From Trichobilharzia regenti (taxonomy: Eukaryota; Platyhelminthes; Trematoda; Strigeidida; Schistosomatidae), in contig OX235262.1 of NCBI GenBank assembly GCA_944472135.2, positions 65,782,887 to 65,846,886 of the forward strand: 64,000 nucleotides of DNA, given 5' to 3'. Below the pieces are notes generated by a model that saw only the letters and a list, made by a program, of their open reading frames with translations, made no database searches and was not told where the DNA came from. Shown here one piece after another: positions 11,101 through 23,100 of the stretch. The position numbers were made by a program, and so were the translations under genes. Position 1 is the first letter of the stretch. Each line of letters begins with the position of its first letter.

Positions 11101-14100
11101 TTTGTTATACGATGCACAAAAATACCTCATGATAGCTTTTATCCTCACCCCATATCAGAGCGATTATAAGCGTGTAGTTATTTCTTACAGGTTTGATCAT
11201 GAATCGATATCAATTAGAAAACCATTGGAAAACCTGGGAGTGCTGGACACCTGTTTCTTCCTAGTTTAGGAGTCTTCAGCACTAGTTAGTTCTTTCTAGC
11301 AAGAGTTTCTTGTCTTGTTAATTGATTAACCTACATTGTTGATGTGTGAAAGTCAACAGAGAAGAAACAAAGTATAATTATATTTTAATAGTTTACACAC
11401 AATGATGTTTTTATATTTTGGTGATATTCCGAGCAAAAGGTCGACCATACACGTGGTCCGGGGTTCGATCCCCGGCCACCGACGCACTTCTTTACCTCGC
11501 CAAGCCAGAAATGGTCCTGGTAAAGAGGAAAGGTTGGGCATGTGGCTGGCAATCTCATCCTGTAAAATAAACACTGCTACAGTAACTTCAAGCCACTAGC
11601 TTGAAGCCCTATGTTCCACTGAGGAACGTGAAGGAAAAATTATTTTATTATTATTTATTCGAGCAAAATTACTGCCCGTGATAACACCAACTGTTGGAAT
11701 TGTTTTGTTTTTAATTTACACATGTACGATTTGTACTCAAACATACAGTTCTTATTTTGTCCATTCATTTTTGTGTATTCAGAATTATATTCCTGGTTGT
11801 TGACAGTTGTACTGCTGAGTCACCCTTGTTACATGTATCCGGTGTGACGTTAAAATGGATACAGATTTTGTCATTAGTCTCTCCTTGCATTTGTTCATAT
11901 TAGATTTTAGAGTACAAATATTGTTCCAATCAATCTTGTGGTTTTTGTCCTATGCATGTGCAGATGTAGAGGATTTATTTTTTCTAAATTATTTTAGTCT
12001 CATGTTCCTGTGGCTTGACCTTTACTTAGGCGTTTATGTTCATTTACTCTTATTTTGAGTGACCTGGACGTTTGACTCACATATATTTATTCGGACACTC
12101 AGCACAATATATTTTTTAAATTACATTGTTTTTTATCCATCATTTTTAGTGGGTCACACATTCAGTTGATTTATCTTATTTTCAATTAGATTCTTGTGTG
12201 TGTGTGAATTAAAAACAAAACAATTCTAACAGTTGGTGGGATCATGGGCAGTAAATTTGCTCGAAATGCTACCAAAAAACAATAATTTATCACTGTGTGT
12301 AAACCATTTAAATATAATTAAACTTTATTTGATCTATTCCACAATGCTCAAACTGTTTTACTGATATTTGGAGAGAAGAACTTGTGTGTGTGTGTGTGTG
12401 TGTATGTGTGGCTAGTTAAGTGGGTATTAACTTTAATGCAATCTCTCTTAATTAACTTGATTGAATTTGAGATTTTCCCGTCGATTGATTGGACCGAAGT
12501 GCTCGATCTCAGGTTGACATATTGGCTTCTTGTGCAGATGCTTCGACGATGTCTGGGCGTTTAATTAGAATATAATTTGTGGATGGTGACTAGCAGTGGA
12601 ATCTAAGATGCGCATTTCGTCCTATTTGGGACTCGTCAGCTAGCTGGATGTGCCTGCATTTCCCAGTGAGTGATGATGTTCCCACAGAGGCTCGAATCCA
12701 GTGTCCTTAGTTTCGAGCCTCGGTGGGAACATCATCACTCACTGGGAAATGCAGGCACATCCAGCTAGCTGACGAGTCCCAAATAGGACGAAATGCGCAT
12801 CTTAGATTCCACTGCTAGTCACCATCCACAAATTACTACCTTAATTATCTTGTGGATGAAGTGTCTAAATACATTCTACTATAATGTTCTCTTACTGTGC
12901 ATATAGCTGTGAAGCATAATTTTTATTGAGAAACCATCTATTACAGTTAGGATTACACAAATACTACATTGAAGCTGTCTTAAAAGCATAACACGCCCTC
13001 ATAACATCATCATCATCATCAGATAAGCAGTGGTTGACAGAAAAAAAACGAACACATTAAGCATGATGTTTTTTTAAGCCAGGAAAAGATATTTCTTTTT
13101 TTCAAGTTGTATGCATTCATGCCTACACTATCCGGGAAGAGACCAACACAAGCGAAACCTATAAAAGACAGCCAAGGGAAGCCCATTACCAAGGAAGAAA
13201 AACAGATTAAACAATGGGCGGATCACTTCAAAGGACTCTTAAACAGACCACCACCTGCAACCCGTCCAGAAATACCAACAACAGCGCACACACAACTGCA
13301 AGTTGACACCAATCCTCCAACGAAAGCTGAAGTCTTGAATGCAATCAAACTTCTGAAAGCTGGAAAAACAGCCGGACCAGATGGAATACCCCCTGAAGCA
13401 CTGAAAGCAGACCCAGAGACTACAGCAGACATGCTGACTCCATTATTGCAAAAGGTCTGGAAGGAGGGAAAGGTGCCTACTGACTGGAGGAAAGGTTACC
13501 TCGTGAAACTACCAAAGAAGGGCGACTTAGGACTCATCTGCAAGAACTGGCGAGGAATCATGCTCCTATCGACGCCAAGTAAAATCCTGAGTCGCATCAT
13601 CCTGGAGAGATTAAAGGACGCACTGGAGACAGAACTCCGACCAGAACAAGCTGGATTCAGGAAAGTCAGGCAAATCATGTACTGACCAAATTGCAACTCT
13701 ACGCATCATCATCGAACAAAGCATGGAATGGCAATCAAACCTCTACCTCAACTTTATAGACTTTGAGAAGGCCTTCGACAGCGTTGATCGTGAAGTAATT
13801 TGGAAATTACTCGAGTACTATGGCGTACCCCAAATATTCATCAACCTTATTCAACAGCTGTACTACAACGGCACCTGCCAAGTGATCCACAACGGAAGAC
13901 TCAGCGAGGCGTTTGGAGTAAACACAGGAGTCAGACAAGGGTGCTTATCATCACCAATGATATTCCTAATTGTGGTGGACTGATGGATTATGCGTCAGAC
14001 AGTGGTGGGAAACGAGAAGACAGGGATATCCTGGACCGACGTGAAGAACCTAGAAGACCTGGATTTCGCGCGTGGATGATTTATGTTTGATGTCACACAA

Positions 14101-17100
14101 AATCGAAGACTTACAAGCGAAAACCGACAAACTGGTCGAAGAAGCAGCCGGCGAAGACAGGACTCCAGGTAAACATAGACAAGACGGAGGTTATGAAAAT
14201 AACCAACCAACAACAGCAACAACATCCAACGTCAATCACCATCAACGGGAGGGATTTGAAAGAGGTTACTTCATTCACTTATCTAGGGAGCATTGTCTCA
14301 ACTACAGGAGGAGCGGACGAGGATGTCAAATCGAGCGAGAATCGGGAAGGCGAGAAACACATTCATCAGCCTGAAATCAATCTGGAAATCTTCGTCACTC
14401 AGCATCAACAACAAAATTCGGATTTTCAATACAAACGTAAAGTCAGTTCTTCTATACGGATCAGAAACTTGGCGGGCGGGTCACAAAGAATATTTCCAAC
14501 AGCTGTTGCAGACCTTTATTAACAACTGTCTTCGCTCTATACTGAAGATCAGATGGCCGGCCGGAAAGAATCACCAACAAGGAATTATGGGAACAAACAA
14601 AGCAAGAACCAATCGCCCAACAAATATGCAGGAGAAAGTGGAGATGGATCGGACACTCGCTGAGGAGACCGGTTGGTGACATCGCGCGCCAAGCCCTCGA
14701 GTGGAACCCGAAAGGGAAGCGGCGTGTGGGACGTCCAAGGGTGACATGGAGGAGATCGTGTGAAGAGGAGTTGAAAGAATATGGATTAACATGGATGCAG
14801 GCGAAAAGTATAGCAGAAGACAGAAGAAAATGGAGACGTGCAGTTGAAGCCCTATGTTCCACTAGGAACCCAAGGGAGCAATAATAATAATAATAAATGC
14901 ATTCATGCATGTTATCTTGGATTATGCATGATTACCTTGAAGAGACAAATTAAGACATAAATTGTTTATTGCTTTTTATTTTTCAATAGGTTTTTCTATA
15001 ATCCATTTGATCGTTTTCTTATACATAGGTGTAAACAGACAGCATTTATCTCATCTTTAAATAAAATATGTTGTTAGGATACACCTAATTTGCAATAAAT
15101 ATTGATTTTATTGAGAATGTCTTAGATGACCTTGTTTTTTGAATGGAACATAGGTCTTCAGAAACACAGTCAATGAAATCCACAACAGTTAGTTTAAGCC
15201 AGCCACGTAGGAAGGTGTAGACTTCTTGGTTGGGGGTCTTCAGGGCAGTAAAAACCAAAGGCTGGAGACAATTGGTGATATGGCTCAAAATCGTTCTCAA
15301 TGGCTGGCGCAGGTGCATCCACTCGTTGTGACATATAATACCCAATAAAACTGTATTGTTCTTCGATATTACTGTTCCTTTTTTCTAATATCTCTGTTTG
15401 CTGTCACTATTTCGCATTTCGTTTTACTTTCTTCCCTTGCTTTGTGTGCTACATGGAGTGTGGCGACTTGAACTACTGCACATCGGTACAAAGTCCTATG
15501 TTGAAACCAGTCAGTCAGTCTTTAGAAACGCATCTTCACTTCATGTTTTTCAGTCTTTTATTGCTGGTTCCACGGTTGTCCATAAGCCTTCATCTCCTTC
15601 TTGCCTGATCCATTCCATGTCACTCTTGGGTACACGCCTAACTAGTCGTTTTCTATTCAGGTCCTAATATATGGTTTGTCTGGTCCACTGTGTATGTGTC
15701 ACTCAACGGTGTCCTCAGTGTGTATACCTAATTATTCTTGGGTTGGCAGACTGTTATTAATACCGGTGAGTGATGACTGAAGGGGAATATAATCATCTGC
15801 TTCTAAATTACTAGTGAGATATTTTACCCTAGCATTTATAGCTTAGATAGTAGATCACTGAACTAGTAATTCGTAGGCAGCTAGTTCGAGCTCTGTCGTC
15901 GTCTCAGTTATAACCAACTATCCCACTGATACATAAAGATTGATTATTGTTCGAAGACAGATAGATTTCTTTGTATTCTTGTATGTATTTTTTCATTGTT
16001 CACTATTTCAATTTTAGGTCATTCGGTCGTCAGCTGTTTCGAGTTGGTAAACCTCGATCGCACAGTGATGAGAATATCCCAGTGAAAATTAACTCTAGTT
16101 CAAGTAAGCATATTTCTTTAAAGAGTTTATCCCTTTTTATGAGTATATGTCTGGGAATATTTGTAATTCAGAAAGACATATTGAAACGGTAAAAGACGAA
16201 AAACTTCGTTAAGGAATGTTTATTTGGAAACTGGTATCTCTGTGCGACCAAATTATGTATGTATACCTTATCTTCAACTCACCATTTGTACAGATCTTGG
16301 CACTGTGGTACTTCTGAACTTCATGTTGTGTTTCTTTGTGTTTCTTTTCACGTCTCCTATGGATCTCCACAACGCTGTTTCATTTATATTCTCTAAAATC
16401 AAATGTATCTCCTTGATATTTGATGTTTTTATGTCGATGAACGTCTCTTTATATACTACTGATAAATCTTATCAGTAGCATTCACCACAATATGTTTATA
16501 TTTGCTTCATATTCTCTGAATCAGATTGGTGTATAATTGCGAAGCTTTTCTTGTCATTCTATGAAAAAGTTGTCACTATTAAAAGTTTTAGAATAATATG
16601 CTCTTTTCGAATCTGTATAGGGCAAGTATAGAAATTTGTCATGCGGACCATACATGTCGTCTTTCTTACTGGTCAATGAATTAAATCTATCTCTTGTCCT
16701 CTTTTCGCTTTCACACTCATGGATTTATACCCTTTTGCTAACTTATTTTATGTTTTTGCGGTTGTTTATGCTTCGATATAACTTCAGTTACATGTTGCTT
16801 ATTTGCTAATTAAAGCTTATTTAGATGTGAAGATAAATGGTTCAACTACCCCTGTTGTTGCATTCTTTAACGTTGTATAGAGCAAATCGATTTATGTGGT
16901 GTTTGTTTTGAAGAGAAAGTAGCTTCAATGGATTTCAAGATTCCTGATACAATCTCAGTAACTATTGATGCCTAGAAAACTTATCCTTTTTGTTAGCGTT
17001 TATAGATTACTTTGTGGTTGTTGAAAAAATTTCTGGACGTCAGAAAATAGCAAACTGGCGAAGATTAATTTTGGTAAAATAGCCACTTATAATTTATGTA

Positions 17101-20100
17101 CAGAAAATGACGTCACAACCTCAAAAACAAGCAGTTGGGCGTTAAGTCAAGAATAAGTATAAGAGCTTTAAGGTGATAAAATGCTAAACACACTGAAAAT
17201 ATTCTCCAGGTTTACAATTCCTTGTAGAGAGTGGATTATTTCTTCTGAGTTTTCCCCATGGATTGAAATCAGTTGGAGAACCATCGAAAACCAGGCAGTC
17301 ATGAACAGGTTTTTCATCAGTACGCACCCACTGGGGTTTGAACATTGGACCTTCAGGTTACAAGGCGAGCTAGCTCGCATACCATTCAGCCACCTGGACC
17401 CAACTCAATAACCCTTGAATTCTAACTTCTACCATTTCGTGTATCTTTTGTCGAAATTTATTCGCTGCTTTATTTCTCACGTTGCGAGTGGAACGTAAGG
17501 CTTTTAGTTTCAAAGTTTCAGTAGCTGTGGTGTTGCTTTTATGCGGTGCCGTTGTTAGCCTCACATCCAAACTTCGTTTTGTTCCAGGATTACTACGGGC
17601 TAGTAAAATAAGCCTAGTTTAGGAGTCCATTCTCTTTCTTGGTTGACGAACATTCCACTATGGAGCCGCCCGTCGCGCAAGATATTCATGTTAATAAAGC
17701 TTGGCAAAATTTTCGTGTAATAATTCGGCAGAAATTGTGCCCCCCCCTTCCCAGTTAAAAGTAGTCACATTTGTATGGGAATTACGCAGTGTTGAAATAT
17801 TTTGTAACTATGTGCAGTGTTTTATTTCTGATCATCATTCTGAATTGATCAAATGAGCAACTTCGTACTAGAGAAGTGTTTACCTTGTATCACTACATTT
17901 TAAGTCTTTGTTAATAGGTCTGTAGGAGTTTAAAAGCTCTTATACATTGTCTTATGCACTCAACTCTCAACCAAAGTGGGTTGCAATTTTGATTTTTCGC
18001 TTCAGCTATTTCAGTCTGCTAGATAGGACTCATGTGTGTCTGCCTAACTGAGTTCTATGTAACTTCACGAAATTGTTCGTTTATGTGAAGTAATATTATA
18101 AATGCATCAATTATTTTACAGTGTACTAACCTCTCAGTGATATACACAATATATCTATAATGTTAAATGTCACTATTTTTTATTTCCATATGATTTTTGC
18201 AGTAAAATGTTAAGTAGGGATTGTAACGGCTAAAAATCAGGTTTTTTCAATCTGAACTGAGGAACTAGCTGATACGTTCTTCTGCATAACTGCCCACCAA
18301 ACTTACGCGAATCACGCATAATCCAAACATTATTCCAATAATATCAACAAGATGATTAGAGGGATAAACTCTTGTGTTACTGTTTAACGTCAATAACAAA
18401 TTTTAAAAAATGGAAAACTAGCTTCAATGATGGTGTTCGGCGGGTATACAGTCGAAAAGTTGCTCAGGTATAAAATGCATACTGAGAATCACTAAGAGTA
18501 TCCCCAGAAAGATGGGATGAAACCTCAATCCTCAAGAATCAAGCAGAACAGACACGTTTTCGCAGACAGTACAATGGTAAGCAGACACTTCATACTGAAT
18601 CGCGCCCGCAAATCAGCACATTATTGTCATCACTATCAAACAACAATAAAGGCAAGCCTTCGAATTAGGCATCAATCAAAAATGAAGACAAATTGATAGA
18701 GCAAGAAAGACCAGTGGTTTAATGGTCTACGAGCTCCCCTTGCAACCGGAAGGTCCTGGGTTCGAAACCCGGCGGTGGTTGCGTGCTGATGAAGGGCCCT
18801 AAATTAGGCTGACGAAACAGCTGGCTCTTCAATACTCCCAAGTTTCCCAATGGTCCTCTAATCGACGTTAGTCCATGATAAAATCCTACATGATTAATAA
18901 TTTAATTTCGGCAAATCTGGTCTTTCTTGCTCTATCGAAATTTATCAAAGGAACCAAATGTATGAAATAAAGATTAAGTTAAAAGGGGATATGGAAACGT
19001 TAGAACAATGATAAATATATACAGCTTAAGCGACAAAAAGGGTAGTAATTACAAAGTTACCTGAAACATCCAGATAAGTATCTGTATTACAAATAAATTG
19101 TTCAAAGAGAGACTTTCAGATCGATTATACTGTTACCAGGGTTTCTGTTACATATTTCCCCTTGGGATTTATTTCGCCTCTATCACCATACATATATACA
19201 TTCATATGCTAGATATTTTATGATAATTTTACTAATGCAATGCATTATATTGAAGTACATTTTGTTTTATTTATTTTTTAAAATTCTCTTAGATGATGAT
19301 AATATCTATCGTAAAAAGGGTTCTTCACGTCCTGTTGGCTATTCATTATTTACGCCTTCGTAAGTGTATGCTCTATTATAATATACTCTCTTAACTCTCA
19401 TTCTACTAATATGTGTTAATTGTATGCTTGTAAGCATATATTCCATTTTTATTATTTTGTCATATTATATCTAGAGTATTAGAGTAGAAGTTTTATTACT
19501 GGCATTACAGTTGAGTAGCTGGTCAATCATAAATGTTATGAGGAATTTTTTTCATCCATCATACTATGTATGATATGTGAATTACATGAATATGAATAGT
19601 ATATCACTTCAGATAACAGTTTATGAGGCTTAATTGTGACTATGTCTAATGGTTGCATTGTCTAAATGACATCATCATCATTATCATCACAAAAAAGACG
19701 AAATGACATTCAGAGATTTTTCTCTCAAATGTCGTTATTATTATCATCTCACATATTCTTTTAATGATCAATCACGTTGCTAGAACTAATGGTTGTTGTT
19801 AGCCACGTCGAGGTAATCTCAACATGAGATGTGTGAGTAATTTCCAACTACTTATATTACTATCACGTCAATTATACTTGCTTTTTCTTGATGGTTATTC
19901 GTGGTACCAAACAGGTCAATACTGTGATGTGAATATTATTTCTGCTTTCCAGGGAAGACTTTGATGATTTTTTCACTTCAAAGTGTGTAATTTGCATTTG
20001 ATGAATTTGATTTCATGGATTACCAATTCATCCAAATAGCTATTTAGAATTCACTTCTCTGAATTGAATCTGTTCGACTGCAACGCTGGTAAGCTTGTCG

Positions 20101-23100
20101 GTTAGTTTTATCTAGCTAAGAAGCACTATTGATGTCTGGGAGTGGTTTCCAATTAGTCTTATCAATCAGTAGCACATACTCTTATAGTTACTGCAGAATT
20201 TGTGATATAATCGGTGAGAATATGGCTAATGTGTTTAGATCAAACTACCATATATTTTCTAGTAAGGGGTATTTGAGTTAAAACATCTCACAAGCTGCTC
20301 AGAATTGTAATTCCAGTAATATCTTCGGTGAACGGATAGCATATATGTACATTTCAAATGGTCAGTAACTTTCAATAATTATTGACATGAGTCGCAGTTA
20401 CAGGTGTTGCTTTGCGGGGATTTGATTGGTTACAGGATTTCATCATAAGCTGACATCGGTTGTGGGCCGACTGTGTGATGACAAGTACTCCCCGATGACA
20501 TTGACCAATGGTCCCGCTATATCGTGCATTGGCGGAATTTGGAATTCATGGTTTGGTCATTGGGTCGGGTCCCAGTGGCTTTAATGGTCTACGAGCTCAC
20601 TTTGTAACTGGTTTCCCATTGGTTCTCCAGCTGATGGCAGCTCATGATGAAGTCCTATAGGTCGCAGTAATCTACATATATGTCCATTTATTTAAGAGAT
20701 TAGGTATATCAATCGTTTATAAGTTATTAATACTGTTTAACTACAGATAATTAAGAGACATAGACTTATGTGACCCATTAGCAGAAATTTTTATTATCTG
20801 TGTCAATGAGTCAAAGATACATTAAGTGTTTTAATTGTAGTCGACACGTTAAGACATTTCGGTAAATCATTCACACATACATAGAATTACCAGTGAACTA
20901 GAATTTAATGTATTTTTTTAAACAATCTAACAAAAACTTATGCCGTCTATTATAAATTGCTTTTTGGTGAATCAGTTGATTAATTATACCTTTGTCTGCA
21001 TTTCTGTACAGTACTATCATATTATTTAATCCATCGTATAGGATGTCTGGCGTGTAGTTTCTTCATTCCTGTATGTTCCCAGTAGGTCATAGGGTTTTAA
21101 ATATTTTTTTTTATTTCAGTAACTATGGTGTTCGTTTTATGAGGTGGGGTTGCTAGCCTCACACTCAGCCTTCCCTGTCTTTCTGACGTATAACAGACCG
21201 CTAAACTAGGCAAAGTTTACAAGGGTGTCAGCCGGATATTGAACCAAAACGACCTACCTACTTGGTTGAGGAGGATTCTGCCATTAAACCAATGGTGCAT
21301 ATATCACCTTTGGGGCTGGACAGATTCATTGGTTAGTGTATAGAAGATGATATCTACATCATGTCTACACATAACAGAATATATTGTGTGTAGTGTAGAG
21401 TAGGAAAAAAATTGGCATGGATATGGTGTGTTTATTTTCCTCCCAGTAGAAGTAGTCTTATGGAGCTCATACGATATGATGGATACTTTTTTAGTTAATG
21501 CTTTAGGGAATATATATGCTGTCTCGTTCTATTCCTGGGTGAAATTACTATTACTATTTTTAAAAATCTCGCTAATTGTTTTGGTTCATTGAATTTTGTG
21601 TATTTTGTATTCATGTACCATGTTTTCACCGTCTCTACTTTTTGGTAATTATCGCTTTCACCCTGTTTTCATTGCACTTATAACCTCTTCGTATTCGATC
21701 ATTGCTTGTTTTAACTGAAGATGTGACATCTGCAACCATGAGGTGTCTTCAGACTACTTCTATTTCGGGAAATTTTAATTACCCGGAAAAAAATGGTTTA
21801 ATAATTTAATAACTATGTTGTATTGATCATATTAGTAGTAGAGCTAGTTAGGTCTTCAGTTAATCGTAACTCACGGTGTAAGTTGCACCGACGAGTGTCT
21901 ATCTTTACATTGGAATAGACTGATCTAACCGTTATTGGTTTAGTTTGCAAAGAGGAGGAGGAGGATGAAGAGGTACACCGCAATGTTCGGCACCTTCGGA
22001 TTCCGAGACATCTAATTCAGGCTATATAATACCTGGGTATTATCATGAAGCATCACACAATAAGCGTGGCTCATAGCCTGGTAATGTAAAAACTTATTCC
22101 GTGTAGCTGACTGAACTGAATCTTGACCAACATTTTGTTAAAGTTCTAGATATTATGAAGCATATAGTAAATAGATCATTGTCCAACTGATAATGTCGTT
22201 GGGTATAATCCTTTCATATATTGATGGTAATCAGATAACCAATTGTTAAACTAATTATCAATTCTTATTGTTATATTGTTAACTAATTTTACTTCATATA
22301 AATACTAAACATTATACTACTTATACATAAGCATACATATGTATGCATCATAATACCGTAGAAATCTACTAAATTAATAAAATACTATATAATAATTAAA
22401 GTTTAAAATGACTGATCGACTAACCGAGTTTCAACATAGAACTTTGTACAGAAGTACAACAGTTCAAATTATCACACTCCATGTAGCACACAGCAGGTAG
22501 CACTCCGCCCTGTGACACGGCAGCAGGAAGCGCGGTCGTTGTTAATCCGGGCCACGGCCGATCCGGCATGAAATTTTGTGAATTTGTTTGGATCATGATA
22601 TTGGTTGAGGTAGCTGCTTTTTGTTTAACCGCTATCCAAACAACCTGCCTGGCATGGTAGGACCTCAAGAGACATAAGTCTCAGCCAGTATAGCTTGATT
22701 AGGTCATTGCGGTGTTCAAGCCCGACCACCACGTCAAGGTAGCAGCTTTCGGTCGGGAAATGTGGGCTGACGCACTTTTTTTTTTTACCTCGGTAAGCTA
22801 GTAATAAGACTGGTAAAGAGGGAAGGTTGGGGCCATGAGGCTAGCAATCCTATGCCGTAAAAATACACACCACTGCTACCGAAACTTCAAGCCTCCAGCT
22901 TGAAGCCGCCCTATGTTCCAGTGGGAACGTAAAGGAATAAAGAAAATTGTAGTGAACACAAATGTGGGTGAGATAAAAAAAAATCTTAACATAGAAAAAC
23001 ATGAAAATATAATAAATCTGAAAGATTACAAAGAGTAAAATGCATTTGAACCATTGAGAACGATTTTGCTGTCATATCCACAATAGTTTTGAACTATTGG

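Larger units (their letters stand above)
9746..11189. other. Unassigned intronic DNA
   Basis: Holds only the SINE-B fragment at 10010-10140 and the G-rich tract at 10609-10640. Confidence 0.55.
12470..12835. repeat. Sm-alpha unit with head-to-head palindromic partner
   Basis: A minus-oriented Sm-alpha unit (12470-12710) meets a plus-oriented hammerhead half (12715-12835). The arms 12586-12700 and 12716-12830 are nearly perfect reverse complements around a spacer of about 15 bp. Sm-alpha is a known dispersed and tandem schistosome repeat whose RNA self-cleaves. Confidence 0.85.
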
